From contig NZ_JAJNAY010000001.1 of the NCBI RefSeq assembly GCF_021010565.1, positions 2,708,001-2,772,000 of the forward strand: a stretch of 64,000 bases of DNA, read 5' to 3'. This DNA comes from Chryseobacterium turcicum (GTDB taxonomy: Bacteria > Bacteroidota > Bacteroidia > Flavobacteriales > Weeksellaceae). The notes beneath the pieces were generated by a model. That model made no database searches. It was given only the letters and a program-made list of their open reading frames with translations, and had not been told where the DNA came from. Position numbers and translations under genes: made by a program. Every line of letters starts with the position of its first letter. Position 1 is the stretch's first letter. Of the stretch, positions 45,313-55,210 are shown piece after piece.

Positions 45313-46959
45313 TTATTTCTTCATAAATTCTAAAATATCCTCATTAAGTTGCTCTGCATTTTCAAAAGGAATCATGTGGGTGGCATCTTTATAGATTTTC
45401 AGTTCAGAATTTGGGATTTGTTTCGCCATAAATTCGGTGTGAGCTTGTGTAATGACATCTTTTTCACCAGCGATAACCAACACCTTATTCTGAATTTTAT
45501 TTAATTGTTTGTCTGTAATTTTGGGTTCTTTAAGCATTAATTTCAATAATCTGCCTTCGTTCAGTTTTTCAGGTTTATTCTGAAGCTGTAACACTTTATA
45601 TTTAATACTGAAATTATTAATCAACTCTTGATCAACACCTTCAGGAACTGCATTGGCACCGATGGTAATCAGTTTTCCTAAGTTTTGAGGATATTTCAAA
45701 GCAAATTCTAATCCTGTATTTCCGCCATCACTCCACCCTGCAATATTGATTTTTTGTAAACCTAAATCATCAGCCAAAGCTTTTACATCATCCGCAAAAA
45801 TCTTATAGTTAAAATCTTTTTTTGTTTTATCAGTACTTTTGCCTTGCGCTCTTGTATCCATCACAATTACTTTATACTGTTTTGAAAGCACCGGAATCTG
45901 CTGATAAAAATCTTTGATACTTCCAGAATTTCCATGAAGCAAGAAAAGAGGTTCACCTTTCCCATACACTTCATAATAAAGGTCTGCATCTTTTAGTGCT
46001 AAAAACTTACCCATTTCTTGATTTTTACCATAAATTTCTTTATCAGATTCTTCCATATATTTACTTACATCCGGAAAAAGAGAGGCAACACTTTGGTCAC
46101 TCATTTCTTCAAATTTATTTTCATCTTTGGCATTTTTATCCACTTTTACATCAATATTTATCGCGGGAGCGGCAATCGTCATCTTCTTCCATTCATCATA
46201 AAATTTTCTGATATATCCGGTTCTGAAAAGCGCCGCACTGATATTTACCCTGCCTTCAAATTCTTTCAAAAACTGAATTCCAACAAAAAATTTTCCCTGA
46301 ACCCAAATATTTTTGTCATTTACATCTAAAGCAAACGTATTATCGATAATTTTATGTTTTGTAAGCTCAACCGTAATTTCTTCATCCAAAATACTTTCTC
46401 CGGGAAGGCCATTCTTTTCGTTATAAATTGTATAACGCATTATCACAGGTCGGTCTGCGGTGATGCTTGCAATATTCAGATTGATTGTTTTAATTTTTGA
46501 TTTCTTTGAAGCTTTAAACTCTAAAGCAGTTTCCCCTAAAAAATCTTCTTTTCTGAATGCCGGATTTACCGAATACATCACACTTTTTGTCTTCGTATTT
46601 ACGCCCCAATTTTTGTCGACTAATTTTTTAGTTCTTAGTACAACTTCCTGAATATTTTTTACTTTTTCCTTAAGATAAATCTTTTGTGAACTTTGCTTAA
46701 TAAAATTAGATACGGTCTCTGTATAAGGTTCGTAACCCGCAACCTCAATTTTGATTTTGTTGGATGGAGAGGCATTAAAAAGATTAATGCTAAAATTTCC
46801 GTTTTCATCAGTCACTACTCCAATATTTTCTTTTTCAACCCCAATTTTCGCGAAAGAAATAGGATGATTTTCGTTTTTAGCAATTACAGTTCCCGTAATA
46901 GTTTGCGAATAGTAAAAACCAGCAGCAAAAAGAAGCGATAAAATAGTAGACTTTTTCAT
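45313..46959 (-). CDS. Secreted alpha/beta hydrolase fused to a carboxypeptidase-regulatory-like domain
   Basis: From the ATG at 46959 the protein has 548 residues; the upstream in-frame ATG at 46986 would put nine residues before the signal peptide. The order is a signal peptide (1-18), a CarboxypepD_reg-like domain (about 19-98), a linker and a middle domain of about 200 residues with jelly-roll-like character (about 105-310). An alpha/beta hydrolase domain follows (about 325-548) with LFLLHGNSGS, nucleophile Ser410 in AGWSDGG and DATHMIPF carrying the His. The fusion is unusual; surface or periplasmic action is likely, and the substrate is unknown. Confidence 0.82.
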   Translation of the reverse strand: MKKSTILSLLFAAGFYYSQTITGTVIAKNENHPISFAKIGVEKENIGVVTDENGNFSINLFNASPSNKIKIEVAGYEPYTETVSNFIKQSSQKIYLKEKVKNIQEVVLRTKKLVDKNWGVNTKTKSVMYSVNPAFRKEDFLGETALEFKASKKSKIKTINLNIASITADRPVIMRYTIYNEKNGLPGESILDEEITVELTKHKIIDNTFALDVNDKNIWVQGKFFVGIQFLKEFEGRVNISAALFRTGYIRKFYDEWKKMTIAAPAINIDVKVDKNAKDENKFEEMSDQSVASLFPDVSKYMEESDKEIYGKNQEMGKFLALKDADLYYEVYGKGEPLFLLHGNSGSIKDFYQQIPVLSKQYKVIVMDTRAQGKSTDKTKKDFNYKIFADDVKALADDLGLQKINIAGWSDGGNTGLEFALKYPQNLGKLITIGANAVPEGVDQELINNFSIKYKVLQLQNKPEKLNEGRLLKLMLKEPKITDKQLNKIQNKVLVIAGEKDVITQAHTEFMAKQIPNSELKIYKDATHMIPFENAEQLNEDILEFMKK

Positions 46960-47084
46960 GGTATTAATTTGAAGCAAAAATCTCAAATCTCAATATCAAT
47001 CACTCTTAAATTCATATTAAATTTGACTTGCGTTTCGTTAAATTTTATTTAAAAAATCACAATAAAGTGAACCTAATTCTTAAT

Positions 47085-48215
47085 TTATTTAAAAGGTTTT
47101 CTCTGAATCCATTCAATTTTAGGATTTAGCGATGTGAAAATCTTTTCCATAAATGGATTAATTGCTTTGTTGTTATGCTTTATCAATCCAAAAATATCTA
47201 CCGGCTCTGCTCCGATTGTAGATTTTATTTCGAGAGCAGTTCTACCAAAAACGATACGCTTAAATTGATTAGAAATTCCAAATTCAATCATATCAAAAAG
47301 CATGTTGAGATAGACTTGCTTTTCTTTCTGAATCTCTTTTTTATAACCTAAAAAATAAGTATCAATATCATTATTATTGAGAATTAACGTAAAAAATCCA
47401 ATCAGCTTTTCATTAAAAAAATATCCAAAAACTCTGAAGTTTTCCTGAAGATTGCGTTTCATGCTTTCAAAATGATTTTGTGTAAGAAAAAATGTATTGA
47501 AGGGAGCATTTTCCGCAACGTTTTGATACAAAACATTCATTTCATTCTGATGCTTTTTGATTGACTCAATATTTAATTCTAATCTTTGAATTCCTTTGAT
47601 TTTTTTCTTTGCAGATTTCAATCTCGCTCGGTATTTTTTAGATAAATCATTCGAATAATTTTCAAAAGAGCTCCATTCCTGTTTTATATTTAAAATCATA
47701 TTCGGTTGTACCGAAAATCTATAAAAAGATTTCAGCTTTTCGTCCTCAAAATTTTTCAAAAACGATTTCTGATAATCTTTGTAAATAATCAAAGATGTTT
47801 TTCCCAATACTCTACTTACACTTTTAGATGCTTCATTCAACAAGGGAATCGCTGTATCTGTAGGTATTTCTGCGGTATCGAAATAGAAACCATTTTGTCC
47901 GGTCAGCATATTATTCCCTAAAATCATCACATCCTTACTCAACTGTCTGGTCAAAAAATTTCTTATGTTGCACAAAACTTCACCTTTCTGAAAGCTTTTA
48001 TGCTCGATGAAACTTAAATATTGAAATAAAGCACCGCCCACTAACTTTTTATCAGAAAAAAAGCCCACAAAACAGCAATTCATATTTACAGGTTTAGATT
48101 CTTCTAAAACACGAAAATATTCTTCAGACAACATAATATTTTGTTGCCCGATTCTGGAGTTCCAGTCCTCCGGAAGCTCAGTAGTAGAATTAAAAATTTT
48201 AAAAGTATAAGCCAT
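47085..48215 (-). CDS. FemAB/BioF2-like GNAT acyltransferase
   Basis: The ATG at 48215 gives 376 residues; a GTG four codons earlier is less likely. The protein has an atypical two-part GNAT fold: a coiled-coil Lys-rich segment (SKKYRARLKSAKKKIKG, about 190-206) followed by FRVFGYFFNEKLIGFFTLIL and YLNMLFDMIEFGI. This matches the BioF2-like/Acetyltransf_6 group related to FemAB. Such enzymes transfer acyl or aminoacyl groups to envelope or small-molecule acceptors. The substrate is unknown. It stands alone between AT-rich gaps. Confidence 0.68.
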   Translation of the reverse strand: MAYTFKIFNSTTELPEDWNSRIGQQNIMLSEEYFRVLEESKPVNMNCCFVGFFSDKKLVGGALFQYLSFIEHKSFQKGEVLCNIRNFLTRQLSKDVMILGNNMLTGQNGFYFDTAEIPTDTAIPLLNEASKSVSRVLGKTSLIIYKDYQKSFLKNFEDEKLKSFYRFSVQPNMILNIKQEWSSFENYSNDLSKKYRARLKSAKKKIKGIQRLELNIESIKKHQNEMNVLYQNVAENAPFNTFFLTQNHFESMKRNLQENFRVFGYFFNEKLIGFFTLILNNNDIDTYFLGYKKEIQKEKQVYLNMLFDMIEFGISNQFKRIVFGRTALEIKSTIGAEPVDIFGLIKHNNKAINPFMEKIFTSLNPKIEWIQRKPFK

Positions 48216-48257
48216 AAAAAAGGCCACTCAAGCAGCCCTAAAATTTATAATTTGATA

Positions 48258-48776
48258 TTATTTTTGTGTAACCCAATTGAAACCATCTGTCGCATACCAT
48301 CCACAAATAATTCCGCCCATTAAAGTGATGGTAATGGTCCAGAATCCTGTGTTAATGAAAACATATTTCCAAGATTTTCTTTCAAACATGGCATTAATCG
48401 CAATTAATGGAAAAACAAAGAAAATACCTGTCATAAAAGAATGTAGTGCGCCATGACCAAATGAGCGGTAGGCTTTACCATAATCATTCATAAAAGCAGT
48501 GTAAGAAGGTTTTGCTAAAGTTTCATCACCACCTATCATTCCCAAAGCTCCAAACTGATGAATCGTTACAAATTGTAAAAACATCCCGATTAAAAAAGAT
48601 AAAATAATGGACAGAATAAAGACTACGCCCATATTTGCGCCTTTCATTTTTTCTTCCGTTAAACCAGATTCTCTCATCCAAATGTTTCCGAAAACTTTAG
48701 GATTATACCAAATAAATCCCATTATCAAAGGGATTAACGCAGCAACAAGTATTGCCAAAAAGTTAATTTGTATCAT
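48258..48776 (-). CDS. DUF1761-type membrane protein
   Basis: The 172-residue protein has four predicted membrane helices and the DUF1761 opening LIPLIMGFIWYNPKVFGNIWM (residues about 15-35). Its function is unknown in the family. The ATG at 48776 has a TAGATTTG box 24 nt upstream (48808-48801), with no good -33 element at normal spacing. It is probably monocistronic. Confidence 0.78.
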   Translation of the reverse strand: MIQINFLAILVAALIPLIMGFIWYNPKVFGNIWMRESGLTEEKMKGANMGVVFILSIILSFLIGMFLQFVTIHQFGALGMIGGDETLAKPSYTAFMNDYGKAYRSFGHGALHSFMTGIFFVFPLIAINAMFERKSWKYVFINTGFWTITITLMGGIICGWYATDGFNWVTQK

Positions 48777-48852
48777 AGTTTTATGTATAGTTTAGTTACT
48801 CAAATCTACATTAAAAATGATTACAAAAATCTTAAGAATAAAAATATCAAGT

Positions 48853-49479
48853 CTATTGAAAAAGACTCTGAATAAGTTTAAAACTTTCAGAAACTCTTTC
48901 AGGATTGGTTATGTAATAATAAAGAGCGTAAGGAATACCTGGTAAAATCTCTAAGAATATTGCAAATAAAGGCAACAAAAAATAAAGAAACAATGGGAAT
49001 TTCCTTTTTATCGAAAACTTTTTAATTATTGCCTTCCAAATAATTTTTATCCGTTCTTTATCATTCCATACAATTAAAAAACATAAAACAAAATAGAATA
49101 TAAAACGTCGTGTAAAAGCTTGTCCCATCCCTTCATCCATAAAACTGATGTCCATTAAAACAATATTTGCAGCAATAGGAATAAAGAAAATAACTCCTAA
49201 AATTGCAGTGGATTCAAACAAAAGTAAAATTCCGGTAATAATTTGTAGTATGCCTACCGTAGTTTTTAAAGGTTCATGATCAAATAAAAACCACATGACT
49301 TTAAATAAAGGCAGGTCTTTTAACGGAACCAGTAAATCATTAGAAGAAACTCCAAACTGCCCATCCACAAGTTTACTGTACCCATAATTTATAAAAGTAA
49401 AAGCCAGCAAAAATCTTGCGACTAGAATGAAATAGTCCCAATATCTTTTTTTAGGGAGAGAACGTAATTTTGCAATCAT
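48853..49479 (-). CDS. DoxX-like membrane protein
   Basis: The 208-residue protein has about four to five helices, with ARFLLAFTFINYGYSKL (about residues 21-37) and GILQIITGILLLFESTAILG (about 76-95), similar to DoxX/DoxD-like quinone-oxidoreductase-related membrane proteins. The assignment is by general similarity only. It is divergent from the ABC-F gene with a short 68-bp spacer. Confidence 0.6.
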   Translation of the reverse strand: MIAKLRSLPKKRYWDYFILVARFLLAFTFINYGYSKLVDGQFGVSSNDLLVPLKDLPLFKVMWFLFDHEPLKTTVGILQIITGILLLFESTAILGVIFFIPIAANIVLMDISFMDEGMGQAFTRRFIFYFVLCFLIVWNDKERIKIIWKAIIKKFSIKRKFPLFLYFLLPLFAIFLEILPGIPYALYYYITNPERVSESFKLIQSLFQ

Positions 49480-49500
49480 ATTTTTAAGGTTTAAATTTCG

Positions 49501-49508
49501 TATTTTTG
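49501..49508 (+). promoter_or_regulatory. -7 box before the ABC-F gene
   Basis: TATTTTTG matches TAnnTTTG exactly, 39 nt before the ATG at 49548. A TTG at 49470-49472 is too far for standard spacing. Confidence 0.35.
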
Positions 49509-49547
49509 CGGCTCAATTGAAATTTCAAATAAAATCTTCATAATATA

Positions 49548-51446
49548 ATGAATTACGTTTCTGTCGAAAACCTTACCAAATCGTATGGTATTAAAACTTT
49601 ATTTAAAAATATCTCTTTTCATGTCAACGAAGGCGACAAAATTGCCATTGTAGCCAAAAATGGTAGCGGTAAGTCTACCCTTTTGAAGATTTTGATGGGA
49701 AAAGAAATCGCAGACAGTGGAAATGTAGTCATTAATAAAGACATTCAGGTAGTTTTGTTTGATCAGGAAATCGATTTTGATTCTGATTTGACGATTGACG
49801 AGTTTATGATGACTTTAGATTCGGCGCCAATTTTAGCTTTAAAAAAATACCATCATGCTTTGCTTTCTGGAAACCCGGATGAGATGGAAACAGCGCTTGC
49901 TGAAATGGAAATTCACAAAGCTTGGGATTTGGAAAATGAAATGAGCCAAATTCTTTCTCAGCTGAAAATTACAGATTTAACAGCGAAAATGGGAATGCTT
50001 TCCGGAGGACAGATTAAACGTGTTGCTTTGGCAAAACTTTTAACGGAAACCAGAGCAGAACACCGTCATACCCTATTGATTATGGATGAGCCCACCAACC
50101 ACCTTGATGTGGAAATGGTAGAATGGCTAGAAAATTATTTAAATAAAGCAAAAATAACTTTAATTCTTGTTACGCACGACAGGTATTTTCTTGATGCTGT
50201 TTGTGGAATTATTTGGGAAATGGAAGATCAAAATCTATATTTCCATAATGGTTCTTATGCGACTTATCTTGAAAATAAAATGATTCGTGAGGATAATATG
50301 AATTCTACGATTGATAAAGCGCAAAACCTTTACAGAAAGGAATTGGAGTGGATGCGTAGACAGCCAAAAGCACGAACTACAAAATCTAAATCGAGGCAAG
50401 ATGACTTTTACGAAACTGAAAAAGTAGCTAAAACCGATACCCGAAAAGAGTCTTTGGAGCTTGATTTTGAAATGAAAAGATTGGGTAACAAAATTCTTGA
50501 ACTTAGAGATGTTTCAAAAAGCTATGGTGATAAATTATTGCTAAAAGACTTCAGTTACCAGTTTCAAAGAGGTGAAAAAGTAGGAATTGTAGGAAAAAAC
50601 GGAGCCGGAAAATCTACTTTACTGAATATTATTCAAGGTTTTGAACCTAAAGATTCTGGGGAAATTGAAACCGGAGAAACTATTAAATTCGGATATTTTT
50701 CTCAAAAAGGACTTCAATATAAAGAAGAAGAAAGAGTCATTGATTTCATTAAAGACATTTCTGAAAACTTCCCTTTGGCTAATGGAAAAACAATTACTGC
50801 CTCTCAGTTTTTGAGGTTATTCTTATTTGATGACCAAACGCAATACTCACCGATTTCTAAACTTTCGGGAGGTGAAAAAAGAAGACTGCATTTGATGTAT
50901 ATTCTGTATCAAAATCCTAATTTCTTGATTTTTGATGAGCCTACCAATGATCTTGACCTTCCTACTTTGACGGTTTTGGAAAATTTCCTTTTAAACTTTC
51001 AAGGCAGTTTGATTATCGTTTCTCACGATAGATACTTTATGGATCGTATTGTTGATCATATTTTAGCGTTTGAAGGGGAAGGAAAAATTAAAGATTTCAT
51101 CGGAAACTTTTCAGAATACCGAGAAAATAAAAAACTAGAAGACGTAAGCCAAAAAAGTGAATATAAAAAGGCGAAATTAGTTCCTGAAAAAGTCGTTGAA
51201 AAACCAGCTCCAGTAGCTGTTGAAAAACCACAGGCTCCAAAAAAGAAACTTTCTTTCAAAGAGCAACGTGAACTGGAAACTATTGAAAAAGAAATTCCTG
51301 AATTTGAAGGTAAAAGAGCAACTATCTTGGAACAACTGAATAATGAAGCTGATTACGAGAAAATATCAAAACTTTCTGCTGAGCTGGAAAGTCTTGCTGA
51401 GAAACTTGAAAATCACGAAATGAGATGGCTTGAGCTTCAAGACTAA
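49548..51446 (+). CDS. ABC-F family ATPase (Uup-like)
   Basis: The 632-residue cytoplasmic protein has two ABC domains and no membrane part. Domain 1 has Walker A KNGSGKST, signature LSGGQIKR and Walker B LLIMDEPTNHLD. Domain 2 has KNGAGKST, LSGGEKRR and FLIFDEPTNDLD. A Lys/Pro-rich linker and a C-terminal coiled coil (about 570-632) resemble Uup. ABC-F proteins act on the ribosome in translation or antibiotic protection; the Uup-like tail argues against a resistance role. It ends at a strong terminator. Confidence 0.92.
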   Translation: MNYVSVENLTKSYGIKTLFKNISFHVNEGDKIAIVAKNGSGKSTLLKILMGKEIADSGNVVINKDIQVVLFDQEIDFDSDLTIDEFMMTLDSAPILALKKYHHALLSGNPDEMETALAEMEIHKAWDLENEMSQILSQLKITDLTAKMGMLSGGQIKRVALAKLLTETRAEHRHTLLIMDEPTNHLDVEMVEWLENYLNKAKITLILVTHDRYFLDAVCGIIWEMEDQNLYFHNGSYATYLENKMIREDNMNSTIDKAQNLYRKELEWMRRQPKARTTKSKSRQDDFYETEKVAKTDTRKESLELDFEMKRLGNKILELRDVSKSYGDKLLLKDFSYQFQRGEKVGIVGKNGAGKSTLLNIIQGFEPKDSGEIETGETIKFGYFSQKGLQYKEEERVIDFIKDISENFPLANGKTITASQFLRLFLFDDQTQYSPISKLSGGEKRRLHLMYILYQNPNFLIFDEPTNDLDLPTLTVLENFLLNFQGSLIIVSHDRYFMDRIVDHILAFEGEGKIKDFIGNFSEYRENKKLEDVSQKSEYKKAKLVPEKVVEKPAPVAVEKPQAPKKKLSFKEQRELETIEKEIPEFEGKRATILEQLNNEADYEKISKLSAELESLAEKLENHEMRWLELQD

Positions 51447-51454
51447 ATAAAACT

Positions 51455-51491
51455 AAAAAAGAGCTGTTCAATTACTGAACAGCTCTTTTTT
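51455..51491. terminator. Terminator after the ABC-F gene
   Basis: A 16-bp stem (51455-51470 with 51476-51491) with a 5-nt loop and A/T flanks. It may also stop the small minus-strand gene that ends at 51504. Confidence 0.88.
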
Positions 51492-51503
51492 TATGCTTAA
51501 AAA

Positions 51504-51662
51504 TTACTTTTTTCTGATTAATTTAAAAATACTGTAAAAAAGAAATACCGTTCCCACAATAAGAAATCCATATTTAAGATATATATTATCTTGAACTAAA
51601 GTCATTGCAATCCCTACAAACAACAAACCGATGACGGTAAAACTTGAACTTCTTTTTTGCAT
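51504..51662 (-). CDS. 52-residue membrane protein of unknown function
   Basis: The minus strand from the ATG at 51662 to TAA at 51504 reads 52 codons. The product has a basic start (MQKRSS), a helix VIGLLFVGIAMTLV, a short loop DNIYLKYG, a second helix FLIVGTVFLFYSIF and a basic end KLIRKK. The positive-charge pattern at both ends is typical of a real two-helix membrane protein. It fills the gap between the ABC-F terminator and the dehydrogenase gene. Confidence 0.6.
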   Translation of the reverse strand: MQKRSSSFTVIGLLFVGIAMTLVQDNIYLKYGFLIVGTVFLFYSIFKLIRKK

Positions 51663-51714
51663 AATTTATTTTATAAATAGGTGTGCTACCGGCTGTATTT
51701 GTTACAAAAATCTA

Positions 51715-52770
51715 TTATAGTTCAACAACTTTTCCTTTTTTAGAACTTTCAAGAGCGGCTTCAATAATTTTCATATTTTGAACGACTTCGTTTCCTAGAG
51801 AGGGCAAAGCGTATCCAAAAACAATGTGTTCGTAGATTTGCTGATAATAATTCATATAATTTCCAGGATTACTCAACGTTAAAACTCTTTCTGCTTCTGA
51901 GTTTTCATTAAAATAATTAAGAATTCCGTCAGTTTCTATTAAAGGTTGCATCCAATCTTTTCCGTAGGTGGGAATCGCTCCAGCTACCAATTCATTTTCC
52001 TGATTATCGGTACGCTCTTGCAAAAAGCTGCCTTTATCACCATGAATTTTATAGGCGTAATGATCTTCTTTGGTAAAAACAGAAGATTTTAATCTCACTC
52101 TCAAATCATTTTTATAATAAAGTAGAATTTCAAAATAATCATTGGCATAAGCTTCTCCTTTCATTGAAAAAATATCTGCAAAAACTTTTTCGGGGAAACC
52201 AAAAAATTGCGTTGCCTGATCTACCAAATGCGAACCTAAATCATGCACAGATCCGGAACCATTTTGCTCAGGGTTTTCTTTATGCTCTTTTCCACTAGGT
52301 TCTGTTCTGAATCTGTCGAAACGAATTTCAACTTCTTTTATATTCCCTAATTTTCCTTCCGCCACAACTTTTTGTACCTGAAGGTAATCACGGTCAAATC
52401 TTCTGTTTTGATAAACGCTTAAAAAAAGATTCTTGTTTTCAGCTAAATCCACCAGTTCTTCTGCTTCTGAAACCGTAACGGTAAAGGGTTTTTCTACAAT
52501 CACATTTTTTCCGGCTTCCAAAGCCATTTTCACATATTCAAAATGAGTCTGAACCGGAGTATTTACAACGACAACTTCTATATCTGCATGTTTCAGCATT
52601 TCTTCTACCGAACGGTAAATAATGGCATCGGGATATTTTTCTTTAGAATCTTCCTTCGATCTTTCAACAATCGCAGACATAAAAAAACCGGGATGCTCTT
52701 TTAAAAACGGAGCATGAAAAACTTTACCACTCATCCCAAAGGCACACAAACCTACTTTTACCAATTGCAT
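51715..52770 (-). CDS. Gfo/Idh/MocA-family NAD(P)-dependent oxidoreductase
   Basis: From the ATG at 52770 the protein has 351 residues. The Rossmann part reads VKVGLCAFGMSGKVFHAPFL (about residues 4-23). The conserved EKPFTVTVSEAEEL follows near residue 90 and HDLGSHLVDQATQFFG near residue 175. Relatives oxidise or reduce sugars, inositol or bile pigments; the substrate is unknown. An earlier start at 52788 is possible. A TATATTTG box (52793-52786) lies 16 nt upstream of the chosen start. Confidence 0.88.
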   Translation of the reverse strand: MQLVKVGLCAFGMSGKVFHAPFLKEHPGFFMSAIVERSKEDSKEKYPDAIIYRSVEEMLKHADIEVVVVNTPVQTHFEYVKMALEAGKNVIVEKPFTVTVSEAEELVDLAENKNLFLSVYQNRRFDRDYLQVQKVVAEGKLGNIKEVEIRFDRFRTEPSGKEHKENPEQNGSGSVHDLGSHLVDQATQFFGFPEKVFADIFSMKGEAYANDYFEILLYYKNDLRVRLKSSVFTKEDHYAYKIHGDKGSFLQERTDNQENELVAGAIPTYGKDWMQPLIETDGILNYFNENSEAERVLTLSNPGNYMNYYQQIYEHIVFGYALPSLGNEVVQNMKIIEAALESSKKGKVVEL

Positions 52771-52879
52771 AGACTTAAATTTGAACAAATATATTTAAAA
52801 TTAAGAACATTAGAAACTGAGATTTTAATGTTAAATAATCATAAAAAAGGATATGACAAAAATCAGAAAATTATTTTTA

Positions 52880-52907
52880 GTTATTCTAAATAACAATGAT
52901 ACATTTG
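52880..52907 (+). promoter_or_regulatory. Promoter region of the siderophore receptor gene
   Basis: TACATTTG (52900-52907) matches the -7 consensus. Just upstream, a 6-bp inverted repeat GTTATT-CTA-AATAAC (52880-52894) overlaps where the -33 region would be. It could bind an iron regulator, but it does not match a canonical Fur box closely. Confidence 0.35.
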
Positions 52908-52939
52908 CGCATTATTTAAATCTACTCTAAATAAATATA

Positions 52940-55150
52940 ATGAATAAAAAACTAATCACGTTAGGATTACTTACCATCACAGTGTCGCTATCTGCTCAAT
53001 TAAAAAATACAGAAGCTGATACCATTAGAATTGGAACCATTGAAGATGTAAATATTCGTAAGACAGGAAACCCAAACAAAGCGATTCCATTATCGATTAA
53101 ATCGAACCTTACCGTAATGGAAACTCCCCAGCCTATTGCTATTATTACTCATGATATTATTGAGCAACAACAAGCAAAACAGCTTAGCGATGTTTTACAG
53201 AACGTAAACGGAATGTATATTACATCATCAAGAGGAAATTCTCAAGACAGTTTTGGAGGCCGTGGTTTTGCGCTAGGAAATGACAATATATTTAAGAACG
53301 GAAGTAGAGTTAACAGTGGGATCTTCCCAGAAGTAAGCGGATTAGAAAGAGTGGAAGTTCTGAAAGGAGCCAACGCAATGCTTTACGGAAATACTGCTGC
53401 TGGAGGTGTTATCAACATGATTACTAAAAAACCGCGATTTGATTTTGGTGGAAGTATTGGTTTAAACGCAGGGAGCTGGAATTCTTACAAACCTACAGTT
53501 GATATCTATGGCCCATTAACAAAAAACATCGCTTTCAGAGTAAACGGAGCTTATGAATATGCTGAAAGTTTCAGAGATGTGGTACAATCTGAAAAATATT
53601 ATTTTAATCCTTCATTCTTATTTAACTTGAGCTCAAAATCTCAATTAATTGTTGAAGCAGATTATCTTAAAAATAATTTCACTCCAGATTTTGGAATTGG
53701 AGGTATTACAGCTAATGACGGTAGTTACTCTTTAAATACAAACACAGATAGAAGTACATTTTTTGGTACCAAATGGCAATATCAAGATGTAGAACAGGTT
53801 TCTACCAACGTAACTTTTAACCATAAGTTTAATGATAACTGGTCGTTAAATTCTACGGCTTCTTATCAGAATTATACAAAAGATTATTTTTCTACAGAAA
53901 GAGTAGCTTGGACGTATGCAAAAACAAGTCCTACAAGACTTTCTTGGACGGTTCCTTACAATAAAACAAACGGTGAACAAAATTATGGATCTGCACAAGT
54001 AAACTTAAATGGTGAATTTAATACAGGAAGTATTGGTCACAAAGTATTAATTGGTGCAGATGCAGATTATGGGCAAACTGATGCTTACACGTATACTTTA
54101 ACCAATTCTCCATCTAAAGTTGTTTATCTAGATGACCCTTCAACTTGGGACAATACAAATCTTGCAATGCCAGATTCTAAACTTAATATTAATAATAGAA
54201 CAAGGACAAGAAGAATTGGAGCTTACGCACAAGATTTCATTAGTTTAACAAAAGAATTTAAAGTAATTGCTGGTTTACGTTGGTCTTATATAGAAAATAT
54301 GGCGACAATTAATACAGATTTCAAGACTGGCGAAAAAATCTTAACCCCTAATTCATCATCATCAGATCAAGCTTTATCACCAAAACTTGGTTTAGTGTAT
54401 ATGCCAAATGATAATTTATCTGTTTTTGCAACTTATACCAATTCATTCACTACAAATACCGGAAAAGATATTAACCAAAATGCTCTAAACCCAACTACAA
54501 TAGACCAATATGAAGTAGGGGTGAAGAAAAATCTTTTTGGAAATGCATTATCTTTCAATGTTTCATTATACCAAATATTATATAATAAGTATTATGCGAC
54601 TGCGCAATTCGATGGTAATGGAATTGCCAATAATGATACTACTATTAAAGAATATATTGGTAAAATGAGCAGTAGAGGTTTTGAAGTAGATATTACAGGA
54701 AATCCTACAAAATATTTATCAATTATCGGAGGTTTCTCTTACAACCATGCAGTTTATAAAGATACTCCAGATTTGCCTGCTTCATACGTGGAAGATCAGA
54801 GATTAGTAAGAACTCCTGCTACTACAGCAAATTTATCCGTTTTTTATAAATTTGGAGAAAAGCTTCAAGGTCTAAAAGTAGGCGCAGGTCTTTACTATGT
54901 AGGAAGTAGATTTGCTGGCTGGAACGATACAAAAGCTACATTAGCATCAAGAAATAACGTAACAAGAATGTTTGAAGTAGACCCTTATACTACCGCATCA
55001 TTTAGCGTAGGTTATGATTGGAAAAAATTCTCAATACAAGGAAAACTTAATAATATTTTTGATTCTAAAAGTTACAACGTTCACGAAAATTATTCTGTAA
55101 ACCCTATTACACCAAGAAATTATTATTTTACGCTTACTTATAAGCTTTAA
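52940..55150 (+). CDS. TonB-dependent siderophore receptor
   Basis: The 736-residue outer-membrane protein has a signal peptide (about 1-20). A plug domain (about 55-165) carries ETPQPIAIITHDIIEQQQ and the FpvA/FhuA-type VNGMYITSSRGNSQDSFGGRGF, GLERVEVLKGANAMLYG and GGVINMITKKP motifs. A 22-strand barrel ends in YYFTLTYKL. It imports a ferric siderophore with TonB energy. No permease or biosynthesis gene is adjacent. Low-iron induction is likely from the family, but no clear Fur box is seen. Confidence 0.92.
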   Translation: MNKKLITLGLLTITVSLSAQLKNTEADTIRIGTIEDVNIRKTGNPNKAIPLSIKSNLTVMETPQPIAIITHDIIEQQQAKQLSDVLQNVNGMYITSSRGNSQDSFGGRGFALGNDNIFKNGSRVNSGIFPEVSGLERVEVLKGANAMLYGNTAAGGVINMITKKPRFDFGGSIGLNAGSWNSYKPTVDIYGPLTKNIAFRVNGAYEYAESFRDVVQSEKYYFNPSFLFNLSSKSQLIVEADYLKNNFTPDFGIGGITANDGSYSLNTNTDRSTFFGTKWQYQDVEQVSTNVTFNHKFNDNWSLNSTASYQNYTKDYFSTERVAWTYAKTSPTRLSWTVPYNKTNGEQNYGSAQVNLNGEFNTGSIGHKVLIGADADYGQTDAYTYTLTNSPSKVVYLDDPSTWDNTNLAMPDSKLNINNRTRTRRIGAYAQDFISLTKEFKVIAGLRWSYIENMATINTDFKTGEKILTPNSSSSDQALSPKLGLVYMPNDNLSVFATYTNSFTTNTGKDINQNALNPTTIDQYEVGVKKNLFGNALSFNVSLYQILYNKYYATAQFDGNGIANNDTTIKEYIGKMSSRGFEVDITGNPTKYLSIIGGFSYNHAVYKDTPDLPASYVEDQRLVRTPATTANLSVFYKFGEKLQGLKVGAGLYYVGSRFAGWNDTKATLASRNNVTRMFEVDPYTTASFSVGYDWKKFSIQGKLNNIFDSKSYNVHENYSVNPITPRNYYFTLTYKL

Positions 55151-55174
55151 TAATATAATAATCATTTACTATAT

Positions 55175-55210
55175 AAAGAGGAAGTTACAATTTTGTAGCT
55201 TCCTCTTTTT
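55175..55210 (+). terminator. Terminator of the siderophore receptor gene
   Basis: A 10-bp stem, AAAGAGGAAG (55175-55184) with CTTCCTCTTT (55199-55208), is followed by T residues. Confidence 0.85.

Noticed and set aside
52880..52894. Fur box before the siderophore receptor gene
   Set aside because: The 6-bp inverted repeat does not match the usual GATAATGATAATCATTATC pattern, so it is kept only as a possible operator.
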